Part shown: piece after piece, positions 43,579-54,800 of the stretch
Position numbering within the stretch: position 1 is the first letter of the stretch
Layout: each line of letters starts with the position of its first letter
DNA from: Asterias rubens
Taxonomy: Eukaryota > Echinodermata > Asteroidea > Forcipulatida > Asteriidae
NCBI RefSeq assembly: GCF_902459465.1
Contig: NC_047066.1
Span: forward strand, 9,861,047 to 9,925,046
Reading direction: 5' to 3'
DNA length: 64,000 nt
Position numbers and translations under genes: made by a program
The notes under the pieces: model-generated
Seen by the model: the letters and a program-made list of their open reading frames with translations, nothing else
What the model was told of the DNA's origin: nothing
Databases searched by the model: none

Positions 43579-46047
43579 ATGGCTTTTATTACTAAGCTCA
43601 CGATACCTCTGCTGCTGGTAGCCTGTGCGATGAGAGGATACGAGTGCATTCTCGAAGGTGAAGAATTATTACATTTGAACCATTCAGTTAAAACTAAAAC
43701 TAAACTAAATATTGGTAATTACTTAAAATAACTATTAGCATAAAACCTTACTTGGTAACGAGTAACGGGGAGAGGTTGATAGTATAAACATTGTGAGAAA
43801 CGGCTCCCTCTGAATAAACGCAGTTTTCAAGAAAGAAGTAATTTTCCACGAATTTGACTTCGAGACCTCAAAAGTAGATTTTGGGATCTCGAAATCAAGC
43901 ATCTGAAAGTACACATCAGCTTCGTGTGACAAGGGTGTTTTTTCTGTCATTATTTTCTCGCAACTTCGACCAATTGAGCTAAAATTTTCACAGGTTCGTT
44001 ATTTTATGCATATGTTGAGATACACCAAATGAGAAGACTGGTCTTTGACAATTATTACCAATAGTGTCCAGTGTCTTTAATAGATGGAAATTTGCATCGG
44101 GGATACAAAACTTAAATTTTGGTTCAACCCATATACACCGATGTGTGTTAGCACTGTATACTCAGTACTTTCTCGAGCGCTGTAAAATAATCACAGGCGT
44201 GTTACTCGGTGGGATTCGAACCCACGACCTTTGCAATTCCGAGCAGTGTCTTACTACCAACTCGACCACCGAGATTGCCTGGTAGCTAGAGGCATCCGAT
44301 ATTTCTGCCGCGGGTACCGCAACGATTTAGATGGAAATTTGCATCGGGGATAAAGAATTTCAATTTTCCATTTACCGATGTGTGTTAGCACTTTATACTC
44401 TTAGTACTATTCCGAGCTCTATGTACAATTGTGTACACAAGTCTATGGGGAAATCTTAAGTACATTGACAATGGAATGAATAAAACATGTCTCAACAGGG
44501 ATGCGTATTAATTGAGAATGTGGGTATACATGTCATTTGTTATAAGTGGTAATGAGGTGTTAGGCCGTATCCGATTTAGCGGCTACAGCTACGTCTACGG
44601 CTAATGCTAAGTGTGTTTAATTAAGGATGTCCTTATACTTAAAGGCAGCGGGCACTATTAGTAATTGTCAAAGACCAGTCTTCACACTTGGTGTATCTCA
44701 ACATATGAATAAAATAACAAACCTGTGAAAATTTGAGCTCAATTGGTCGTCGAAGTTGCGAGATAATAATGAAAGAAAAAACACCCTTGTCACACGAAGT
44801 TGTGTGCATTCAGATGCTTGATTTCGTGACCTCAAATTCTAAATCCGAGGTCTCGAAATCAAATTCGTGGAAAATTAGTTCTTTCTCGCAAACTAAGTTA
44901 TACAGAGGGAGCCATTTCTAACAATGTTTTATACTATCAACCTCTCCCCATTACTCGTTACCAATTGAGGTTTTATGCTAATAATTATTTTGACTAATTA
45001 CCAATAGTGTCCAATGCCTTTAAACGCATGATGACGTTGAAATCCAGTCGTAGCCAATAGCTCTAGCCGCTTATTCGGTATTTTTTGTTTTGCAGGTGTG
45101 GAGTTTACGTGCAACGTAGACGAGTTCCGATGTGATAACAAACAACGTTGCATTTTGTATTCACAGCGATGTGATGGGGTAACACAGTGTAAAGATCATG
45201 AAGATGAGGAAAACTGCCCAGGTTTGTGCTCCCATTATTATTGCCATTAAAGACACTGGACACTATTGGTAACTAATCAAATAATTGTTTGCATAAAGAC
45301 TTACTTGGTAACAAGCAATGGAGAGCTGTTGATAGTAATAAATAATTTTTTTTAATAATAAATGATGGTATAAAACATTGTGAGAAACAGCTCCCTCTGA
45401 AGCAACGTAGTTATCGAGAAAGAAGAAATTTTCCACTAAAATATTTGAATTTGATTTCGAGACCTCAAAATTAGATTTTGATCTCCCGAAATCAAGCATC
45501 TGAAAGCACACAACTTTGTGTGACAAGGGTGTTTTTCTTCAATTATCTCGCAACTTCGACGACCAATTGAGTTCAAATTTTCACAGGTTTGTTATTTTGT
45601 GCATAAATGCTGGTCTTTGACAATCACCAATAATGTCCACTGCCTTTAAAGGCACTGAACGCCTTTTTTAATGGTAAAAGACCACTTCACTTGGTGTATC
45701 CCATCATATGCATAAAATAAGAAATCTGTGACTGGTATCCTGCTTATTTAGCTAAGCACAAAATGTTTAAGCAATATTTTCTGCTAAAGCAGATCTGTGA
45801 AATATTATTGTTATTTTTAAATGTATGATAACATTTTGTCTTTAATACAGAGAGGTTGATGGATTTGTTGGAGGAGATGCTTGCCGAACGTCTGGAAAAC
45901 CCCGACGACATGCCCCAGCTTTCGCGCTCGGCAGGGCAAGGCATACCAATCATTAGGAGTTCTAGGGGAAAGAATGTTCTTGTTGACATTATAGTACGCG
46001 AAGAAGATGAAAAAAATAGACCAAAAGGAAGTCTCCTGGATGAATAG
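43579..46047 (+). CDS. Gene 4: short secreted LDLa protein (133 aa)
   Basis: Coding exons 43579-43657, 45096-45221 and 45851-46047, phase 1 joins, with the signal-peptide exon starting two bases after a clear acceptor (TGTTTCTTCAG). Residues 1-20 are a signal peptide (MAFITKLTIPLLLVACAMRG). Residues 32-67 are an LDLa domain (Cys 32, 39, 45, 52, 58, 67) with CDG and EDE and Gln57 at the acidic-ligand position. The tail (69-133) begins with an acidic amphipathic helix (LMDLLEEMLAERLENPDDM) and has a short Arg-containing stretch and a charged C terminus. There is no Thr repeat and no strong cationic module. It is either the ancestral compact form or a member that lost its repeats. It has the clearest promoter and splice sites of the cluster. 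Confidence 0.82.
43708..44080. mobile_element. MITE-A copy in intron 2 of gene 4
   Basis: ATATTGGTAATTACTTAAAA ... ATAGTGTCCAGTGTCTTTAA. The left end is eroded. Confidence 0.8.
44083..44352 (-). repeat. tRNA-derived SINE (minus strand), partly dimeric
   Basis: Minus-strand GGTCGAGTTGGTAGTAAGAC (box A) and GGGTTCGAATCCCACC (box B) are followed by a SINE body (AGTACTGAGTATACAGTGCT). AGATGGAAATTTGCATCGGG occurs at both ends, so a second partial copy or a long target duplication is present. Not a functional tRNA gene. Confidence 0.65.
44562..45080. mobile_element. MITE-E split by MITE-A (44639-45023)
   Basis: The left half AGCGGCTACAGCTACG (from 44562) and right half CCAATAGCTCTAGCCGCTTATT (to about 45080) flank a complete MITE-A (TTAAAGGCAGCGGGCACTAT ... 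GTCCAATGCCTTTAA). MITE-A is therefore the younger insertion here. Confidence 0.65.
45247..45649. mobile_element. MITE-A copy in intron 3 of gene 4
   Basis: Starts TTAAAGACACTGGACACTAT, 25 bp after the LDLa exon. A second, truncated MITE-A (AAAGGCACTGAACGCC) follows directly to about 45733. Confidence 0.85.
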
Positions 46048-46070
46048 CAGGAAGACTGTGCAAAGAAAGT

Positions 46071-46207
46071 AAGGCCGTATCTGAATTGGCGGCTACAGCT
46101 ATACGGCTACGACTATTGCTAATAGTTGCTTGGTATACGCCAATGCATGATGATGCGGAAATCTAGCCGTAGCCATAACTGTAGTCGCTAATTGGGACAC
46201 GACCTTT
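46071..46207. mobile_element. MITE-E copy
   Basis: AAGGCCGTATCTGAATTGGC ... GCTAATTGGGACACGACCTT, inverted ends. It lies 24 bp after the gene 4 stop, probably in the 3' UTR. Confidence 0.75.
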
Positions 46208-46591
46208 AAAGGCAGTGGACACTATTGGTAATTACTCAAACTAATTATTAGCATACAACCTTACTTGGTAATGAGTAATGGGGAGAGGTTGGTAGTATAA
46301 AACATTGTGAGAAACAGCTCCCTCTGAAGAGGAGTAGTTTTCGAGAAAGAAGTATTTTTCCACGAATTTGATTTCGAGACCTCAAGTTTAGAATGTGAGG
46401 TCCCGAAATCAAGCATCTAAAAGCACACAACTTCGTGTGACAAGGGTGATTTTTTCTTTCATAGTTATCTCGCAACTCCGACGACTGATCAAACTCAAAT
46501 TTTCACAGGTTTGTTATTTTATGCATATGTCGAGATACAGCAAGTGAGAAGACTGGTCTTTGACATTTACCAATAGTGTCCACTGGCTTTA
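46206..46591. mobile_element. MITE-A copy
   Basis: TTAAAGGCAGTGGACACTAT ... GTGTCCACTGGCTTTA, directly abutting MITE-E. Confidence 0.85.
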
Positions 46592-48057
46592 TGTGGAGCA
46601 AGTTCGGGTTGCGACTATAGACTTGACGAGACCGACTGGACTAACCAGAAACCATAGAGCGCAGGGAGATTGACTACATCGAACCATGCACCGGAGAATG
46701 TTCGATAATTTTATGGTCAATTCGAGAGCTACGTCACAGTTTCTGGTCAAGTTTAGTCGCTCACCTGGACTTGCTCTAGGTTGAAAACTGAAAAAGTTGG
46801 GTTGTCGACGGGGAGTGGGGAATGAGGGGGAAGTGATGGCAAGCAGACTGAATGGTAAATTAAAAATGAGCTTGGTTAGGGGACAATTAAAAATCATGTT
46901 ATCTTCACGTTTCATAAAACCAAACTACATGTATACCACAAAGTATTTTGAATTGTACTTTATGTATTGACGTCATCACACCACGATGATGAAACGCTGG
47001 AAAACTCACTTCTAAATTAACGAATGAACATTCCTGTTTGGACCTCTAGCAGAGGGCGCCCTACTCACATGACGTCATTTGCAACCTTTATGCCATAAGG
47101 GTTATTCAAATGAGCAGTTTATTTTATAGTGGAAAATATTTCTCTATAATGGTTCAGTCGTTTCATAAAGGGGAACTGGTCTTGGCCCAATTTTCATATC
47201 ACTTAAAAAAATTATATTGAGAATACCAGTCACAAATTGTACACATGGTAGTTTGGCTGGTAATCTCAATCTGGTAAGCATAATTTTGTTGTGCTGAGTG
47301 ACTTTGTGTGATAAAGCAGCTCTTTGAAATAGGGCCCTGGTAACTGACTGGCTATGAGGACGTATGCACATGACGTCATTTGAGCAGATTGATTTTGTTT
47401 TACCTCTAAGAGTGCGGTGTGATACCAGACTTATAATAACGCACAGACGGGGCCGGAAACGGCCACAGACTGCTGCCCAATGTAAACAAAAACTACACAA
47501 TTCAATAAAAGGTGAATATGAAAAAGAAACCTCAAATAAAGACAAGAGTTATACTTATTTTGTTTGTTTGTGTGTGTGTTTTATTGGTGGTGGCTCGTTA
47601 TCATTATTTTATTTATTTGCATAGTTTTTAAAGGGCTCACGTTTTCGACCATTTTGAATAATTTCCATTGGCCAATATTAAAATATAACTGTCGTCCACC
47701 CTAGCGTTGCCTAAAATGTACAGAGAAGCACATTTTCCAATTTCATCGAGTTGCTTAACAATTTCCTATTGAGCACAAAATAAAATGAGCAGGATAACCA
47801 GTCACAAACGATACATGTGAAGTGGTACATTTAGCTGGTTAAACCTTATATGTAAGCATAATTTTCTTGCGCTTACTTATTTTTTGCAGCTCCATGACTC
47901 CCCAAGTAACGTAAACAGATTTTACCAACATTTTTAATAGCTTGACTGGACAGCAAACAATTTCGTAGAGAACATGAGTCAAAAGTAGACTCTTTTGTAT
48001 ATTTTGGATAAAACAAATCTAACACTTTTTTTGGAGACGATAGGTGGCAGCCGCATG
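46592..48057. other. Intergenic with diverged MITE-B copies
   Basis: Arms of MITE-B type occur at about 47173-47340 (GGCCCAATTTTCATATC / GAAATAGGGCCC) and 47741-47900. 46713-46760 repeats part of 31270-31350. No gene supported. Confidence 0.45.
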
Positions 48058-48200
48058 GCCACTTTCGAAACCACGGCTCAAGGGCTCCGGCTCAGGCTTC
48101 GTCAGCCTGATTAAACTCTCCTTCGGAAAGTGTACGTTTTCAAATTGAGCACAAGCCATAACCTGAACACCCAAGCCGTAGTTTCGAAAAAGCCACAGTG
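48058..48200. mobile_element. MITE-F relative
   Basis: TTTCGAAACCACGGCTCAAG and CAAGCCGTAGTTTCGAAA are inverted ends. Confidence 0.6.
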
Positions 48201-48379
48201 TCTTGAAGTCCCCTCTTTATTATGCAAATTCATCAAATCATTCCAGTAGGGCGCCTTCGCCTATATGGATCAAAAGAAGGTTGTTCATTGGCAAATTTTC
48301 TGCGCTGCGCGAACAAGTCTGTCATTTCCATTGTCATCGTATTAAACCCAAGATGGCGGCTGGGTGGCGTCATTACAAT

Positions 48380-48531
48380 GGGTGCGTTCGTTTAGCTTCC
48401 CCGGGTCGACCCCGGTGTGTGGCGGTTTTTTTTTGTCCAGGACGAACGTGTGCAGAAAATTACCCACGGTTGTCCTGGAAAAAAAACGCCACACACCGGG
48501 GTCTACCCAGGGAAGCTAAACGAACGCACCC
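48380..48531. mobile_element. MITE-J copy
   Basis: GGGTGCGTTCGTTTAGCTTC ... GAAGCTAAACGAACGCACCC, very similar to 32494-32644. Confidence 0.85.
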
Positions 48532-48561
48532 AATGTCTATTGGTGTATTACATTGGGACTC

Positions 48562-48787
48562 AGGGCCTTGTCACACGAGACAACTTTTACAAGCAACGTG
48601 GAGGTAATCAACTGCAGTTCATGCTACACCAGACCACTGACAGCACATGGGTAATCTTTCAAACAATGTCATACGTACGATCCCTAAAAAGAATGTTATT
48701 TTGAGCATTCAACTGTGAATGCCTTTTTCATCTTGGAGATTGCCTGGAACTTGTTGCCTTTACTGCCTCATGTGACATACGGGCCTT
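48562..48787. mobile_element. MITE-H copy
   Basis: AGGGCCTTGTCACACGAGAC ... TCATGTGACATACGGGCCTT, related to 23865-24091. Confidence 0.65.
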
Positions 48788-49904
48788 AATCTTATGAACC
48801 TTCTACACAACCCACCTCCACACCAGCAGGTCAACGTTTCCCGCCATTTTTTTAAGTTAAATTCTTTGCGTAGGGCCTATTATTTTGACTCTCAAAATGG
48901 AGCACAGGATATAGGCGTGTGTACGTGTATAAAAAGGGAAGAGTGAAATCACAAGTGCGGGATAGGCGTGTACGTGTATGGACGAGTGAAATCACAAGTA
49001 GCCGTGTGCAAGTAAATCATAGATGAGACAATGCGGGCAGAAAGCTATTGTTGTGGTAGGCATACTCTATGAAAAAAAGCATCAATATAAAAAGGAGAAA
49101 CAGAAAAGAGTGAAAAGGGAACAGTGAAGATGATGGGGGGAAAAGACTACTGAAAAACTGTTTGAAACAAACGAAACTTCAATCTGTCTTTAAATGACCC
49201 CAGCCCCCTCTGGTTTTCTCTCCAGCTATCTCGAGTTTTTTAATTACTCGTCCTAAATTAAAAATAGCCGTATTTTTTTTAATAAAATCGACCCCAGGCA
49301 GTTCTTTTCTCCACCAGTCTGCAGCGAAATAGCGATGTTTAATAAGAGTGCAGGAAAATTCGAAAATATTTTCGGCCGTATGGATGCCATCGAAAAAATT
49401 TACATTGAATTATTTTATCAAATAAGTTTGATAATAAACCATCATTATGACTGTTTGTTTTATAAGTGGGAGACAGAGTTATCTGGGGGTTTTTGACAAT
49501 GCCGTAGGCGATGGTTATAATCGTTAAAATGGATCTTTCTTTCCTGTTTTATTTTTGTGCATTTTTGTTATAGCAGGAAGGGGGAATAGGAAGGGTTGGA
49601 AATGAGGGATAACAGTTAAAACTTCATAACAAAACGATTCTTTTTCCAGTGATAACTATTATGCTGATCCACTCAGAAAGCACGGGGGTGGGGGGGGGGG
49701 GTATTAAGGGGGTCCAAGCGACCCCCCCCCTCCCGCCCCCTCCGAGATCTGGGCAGACCAATGTCATATTTTATTATGTGTTGTTTGAAATAAGCACAAA
49801 CCAATGACGATATAATTTGATGTATGGGGCCCATTTTATTTTTTACTGAGCTGTCTACCCCTATGTTGGCGGTCTGCCTATTGTTTCAATATCTTTGTTA
49901 GGGT
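48788..49904. other. Intergenic; minor tandem duplication and G/C runs
   Basis: GGCGTGTGTACGTGTAT...GAGTGAAATCACAAGT is duplicated at 48913-48958 and 48964-48999. A G-run/C-run pair lies at 49684-49741. No gene supported. Confidence 0.45.
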
Positions 49905-50245
49905 GCACAACGACCTCCGGATTATCGTGCCGGTGTCAGATCCAATTGTGTCCACCATGCAATACTGTCCGTTCTGGACACTTTTGCATATGCAATTGTG
50001 TCCGGGGCTATGCAAAAACCGTCCGGCGGACATGTACATGACTATAGGCCTACACGTAATAATGTGCGCGTGTAAGCGAGCGTGCATGCACTGAACACCT
50101 ACGTATATGCAGCATGAATATTCACGTATTATGATTGCAGCGAATATCCAACGGCCGAACATTTCCGTCCGGCGGACATTATTGCATATGCAATAATGTC
50201 CTCCGGATTGTAGTGCATAATTGCATGCGACACCGGCGCTCTACC
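49905..50245. repeat. Repeat K, second copy
   Basis: TTGCATATGCAATTGTGTCC, CCGTCCGGCGGACAT and GCAGCATGAATATTCACGTA are shared with 35878-36400. Confidence 0.7.
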
Positions 50246-50287
50246 AACTGAGTTGTGTAACCCTATGTTGACAGTGTAATCCCTAAG

Positions 50288-50516
50288 GGGTGCGTTTGAT
50301 TAGCTTCCCCGGGTCGACTCCGATCTGCCCCGGTACGTTCGAATAGCTTTGACGTCATTCCAAGTGCTCACCCGGGTCAGCCCCCAGTGCCCAACTTGTG
50401 GAACGAGGTGCATGACGTCACCACGAGAGGGTGAGTGATCGTTCGATTAGCTCTTGTCAGGGGCTCACCCGAATGAGCACCGCGGGGTCGACGCAGGGAG
50501 CTAATCGAACGCACCC
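50288..50516. mobile_element. Longer MITE-J relative
   Basis: GGGTGCGTTTGATTAGCTTC ... GGAGCTAATCGAACGCACCC ends with a different, longer centre. Confidence 0.7.
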
Positions 50517-50849
50517 ATTGAGAATTTAGCCATTTCAACCGTACTGTCGCGTAGCCAGGGATCACACCCAAGTTAACATAATACAACCTGTAATGAAATG
50601 GCAGCTAGGGGGTCATCTTAAAGAGATGCGACTTTTTATTTCAGATATCGTACAATAAACCACAAGGGATACTGACTATAGGTTATGTTTAAACGAAACA
50701 AGGTTCCTGAACTGTTACACCAACGCCAACGACCAACTGGTAGTGTTGTTAAAACAATACTTGTTATTGAACATCAGTTAGCGTCCAAACAGCTTCTATG
50801 ATTTTAATTGTATTTATATTGTGTTTTCTTTATTATTTTTTAATTATTA

Positions 50850-51044
50850 TTATCAAGAACAACACCGCAAAGCGATCGATACGTTGTTGATTATTTGTCC
50901 GGAAACACGCGGGAACCAAAATGTTATTTCACCTGTAAGAAATTCAGTGGTGTCATGAAACATAACGACTGGAGCTGGCGACTACGAGACAGTGAGTATG
51001 AAGCTACTCGCCTAGTACGAATCTACGAAAAGACGATCTTTGAG
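50850..51044 (+). other. Possible non-coding first exon of gene 5
   Basis: A strong donor TTTGAG|GTAAGTTTT at 51044/51045 ends a region preceded by TATTTATATT (50812). It would join the acceptor CAATTATTTACAG before 51893. Placed by analogy with genes 2-4; no sequence similarity to their promoters was found. Confidence 0.3.
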
Positions 51045-51112
51045 GTAAGTTTTGTACGTTTTGTTCTTAAATGCCCGTTTGGTAATAGTCAATGAACAGT
51101 TTTCTAACTTGT

Positions 51113-51382
51113 ATTCCAACATATGCATGCAAAAACAAATCTGTAAAAATTTTGACTCAATTGGTCATCGAAATTGAAAGAGAGTAATGAAAGAAAAACA
51201 CCCTTGTTGCACAAATGTGTGTGCATTCAGATGCCTAAAGAGGCTTGAAGTCTTTTATTTGATTGAGTTAGAAATTACCTCTTTCTCAAAAACTACACTA
51301 CTTCAGAGGGAGCCGTTTCTTACAATGTTTTACACTATTAACAGCTCTCCATTGATCGTTACCAAGTAAGTTTTTATGCTAT
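51113..51382. mobile_element. MITE-A copy, ends lost
   Basis: Internal MITE-A sequence (CAACATATGCATGC ... TACCAAGTAAGTTTTTATGC) without terminal repeats. Confidence 0.7.
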
Positions 51383-51531
51383 TGTGGATTGTACCTGCGT
51401 GGACATAACCTAAATGTCAGTTATATTGTATCATGTACATCTACATTTCTATAGGTAGAAAACAATCAAACATTTCCAGAAACCAAAGATATACTTTCCA
51501 TTTCAAATTATATTTCAAGTCACATTATATC

Positions 51532-51850
51532 TTAAAGACACTAGACACTATTGGTAATTGTAAAATACCAGTCGTCTCACTTGGTATCTTGCATAAATTA
51601 ACAAACCTGTGAAAGCTTGAGCTCAATTGGTTGTCGAAGTTGTGAGATAACAATGAAAGAAAAAAACAATTTTAATCTGAGGTCTCGAAATCAAATTCGT
51701 GGAATACCACTTCTTTCTCGAAAACTACGTAACTTCAGAGGGAGCAGTTTCTCACAATGTTTTATACTTCCAACAGCTCCCCATCTCGTAACCAAATAAG
51801 GTTTTATGCTAATAAATATTTTGAGTACCAATAGTGTCCACTGCCTTTAA
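51532..51850. mobile_element. MITE-A copy
   Basis: TTAAAGACACTAGACACTAT ... AGTGTCCACTGCCTTTAA, ending 42 bp before the signal-peptide exon of gene 5. Confidence 0.8.
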
Positions 51851-51894
51851 ATGAATGAATTTTTGGATGAACTGGTTTTCAATTATTTACAGCA

Positions 51895-54800
51895 ATGAAC
51901 TACACAAGAGTTCAGATATGTGTCATCGTGGTATTCTGCCTTGCACTAGTGCTAGTCCAGGGTGGAAAAACTACACAAGAAAATCAAACGGGTAAGCCAT
52001 TAACAATCAATGATGTTGCTTAGTTCATATCATAATTTTACTTGGTCGAAGTGTGGGGAAGTTCTACAAGTGTAGGGGCCACGTATTGTGATCTGCGTTT
52101 TCCTGTACCAAATAAATTATGGTCTACGTTTCAACTGGGACATACTCGTCTAATTATCTGGAGAAGTCACACAAACCGATAGGCGATGGATCATTCAGTA
52201 TGCTCGGGCCAACTATCAAGAACCACTTACCACAGACCATCCTCCCCACCAACAGTTCATGCTTTCAAGCGCAATCTCAAAATTCCGTGTGGCTGATTTC
52301 ACAAAGAGCTGATGGTGGTCTTAGATGTGTATAAAGCTTATTAAAGTGTGATGCTTCACACTACGGCAATAATTTTTATTAACAACAGCTCTTTGACACA
52401 GTGGGCAAGTGGTTGAGCGTCACTTGTCACTTTCCATAAAACCCAGTAACCGGATTCCGGGGTTAGAGAGGCTGACTCATTTCTAGTCAGAGTGACCATG
52501 AGCATGGTTTGAAATGGGATTTAAACATTCTGATTCTGCGTCAGGTTGACCCTCGCTGTGTCCTTTTGTCACAAGCTCCGGAAAATATTGACCCGAAAAT
52601 AGGCGAGGGGTGGATTTCAAAACGAGTTAAGATTAGTGTTATCTCGAGATAGGACGAATTACTTGTCCTCACTTTATAGGACTAGCCATCAGTTTGTAAT
52701 AACTCCTCAAGAGTCCTGAGACCAGTCCTAAGTTAGGACTATCTCTATGAAACCAGTCCTAAGTTAGGACTATCTCTATGAAACCAGTCCTAAGTTAGGA
52801 CTATCTCTATGAAACCAGTCCTAAGTTAGGACTATCTCTATGAAACCAGTCCTAAGTTTGGACTATCTCTATGAAATCGACCAAGATCGGGTCATTCTGA
52901 TCTTGGTGGATTTCACAAATAGTTTAGTCATATCTCGTCCTAACTATAAGGACTAGCCTAAACAAATTAAATCTCATATAACTGCCCTATAAAAGTTAGG
53001 ACAAGTCCTATAACACTTTGTGAAATCGATCCCAGGCCCCTAAGCGATCCGGAACCGGGTGAATTTTGATCCTGGGGGGAATTTTACAAGACTAGTCATA
53101 TCTCGTCCTAACTTTTATAGGACTAGCCTTAAGTTTTAAATATCACCTATTACTTGTCATAGTAAAGTTAAGACTAGTCCTAACTCTGTGAAATCGATCC
53201 CTGGACATCTAAGATGGACAATCTTCTCTTCTGATCTTCAGCACTTGAATGTCATGATGATTACGTACCATGCGATGAGGGAACTAGATGTATTCATTTA
53301 TCCTGGATCTGTGACACGGTGACTCAGTGTCAGGATAGATCGGACGAGAGAAACTGTTTAAAAGAAGGTAAAACCACTTTAAAAAATGTGTAATTAATAA
53401 TTTCAGCAAAAAACAATATCAAAATCCACTGAAACGTAAATCTTAAAGAAACATCCAGAAACGGGTTGGATAAAAATTAGTTCGGGCCAGTGATTTGGTC
53501 AAAAGGGGCAAAACAAGATCTTCAACAGCGTCATTTGTCTACAAATTAAGTATGGCAATTGTAAATGTTACATGAAACCGAACCATGAAAGTTAATTAAA
53601 TAAGGAAAACATTGGTTTAATTACCCCGAAGCAATACCTGTACATGTAAGTATTAACACACCTACTAGAACAAAACCGGTGAACAAATTACATAGCAAAC
53701 CCTCCCCTAACGAAAAAGTTTGTCAGCAAAAGTGCCTGCAACATAGCCATTGCAAACAAACATGTCCCTCACTGCATAGTCCACAAGAATATTTACCCAG
53801 AATTGTACATTCTGTTGTAGGTTACTATGGAGAATTAATTCAAAAGCTGTTTCAGCCAGACAGTGACGTAAGCGAGCAAGAATCCTACTCATCCGTCACG
53901 AGCGAACCCGATTCGACTAATGACGTCAACACGAGCCGAGAGGATCATGGAAAAAGTGATCTGGGGCAGGAGAATCAGCGTGGAGGGGGCTATGACGAAG
54001 GCCCGAATGATAACCACGTGACAATGAATGTGGATAACGGGGAAGAGTCAACCCTCCAGCCCGGTGTAAGCAACTATGAAACCCCCGATGTGATGGATGA
54101 AGGACTGCCGAGGTTTGAGCCTTTTATAGGCGACAGTGTTGCGTCCAAGCCGGACAATATGGATGCTAAACGGCCCGAAAAGAGTGATATTCAGCCGAAG
54201 GTTAGCCCTGCTCCAGCAGATACTCCTGAGTATGTTGTAGGACCATGCAGATGTGCAAACCTGACGACTGATACGAGCCAAAATAATGACAGGGAAGATG
54301 AAATATCCTCTGTTGATGGCAAGACCACTACAGAAACAACCATCAAAAAGACGGATTGCCATGCCACAACTACAACAACCAACAATGAGGCTGGTGGAAA
54401 GACCACCACTGCAACAACCAAAAATAAGGCTAGTGGAAAGACCACCACTGCAACAACCACCCATGAGGCTGATGGTAAGAAAACCACTGCAACAACCAAC
54501 ACTGAGGCTGGTGGAAAGACCACCACTGCAACAACCAACAATGAGGCTGATGGAAAGACCACCACTGCAACAACCAATGAGGTTGGTGGAAAGACCACCA
54601 CTGCAACAACCAACAATGAGGGTGGTGGACAGACCACCACTGCAACAACCACCCATGAGGCTGATGGTAAGAAAACCACTGCAACAACCAACACTGAGGC
54701 TGGTGGAAAGACCACCACTGCAACAACCAACAATGAGGCTGATGGAAAGACCACCACTGCAACAACCAATGAGGTTGGTGGAAAGACCACCACTGCAACA

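Noticed and set aside
44205-44276. Functional tRNA gene on the minus strand
   Set aside because: Box A and B are present, but the cloverleaf stems do not close and the sequence continues into a SINE body that is repeated elsewhere.
47144-47545. 133-codon minus-strand ORF
   Set aside because: Overlaps a MITE-B remnant, with no recognised domain, start context or splice signals.
50895-51095. 66-codon ORF as a separate gene
   Set aside because: It runs through a strong splice donor at 51045, so it is better explained as a non-coding first exon of gene 5.
53679-53820. Upstream extension of the gene 5 last-exon frame to 53679
   Set aside because: It begins at a GTG after a stop, and splicing in phase 1 at 53821 (or 53788) links the frame to the LDLa exon. 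The extension is probably intron.
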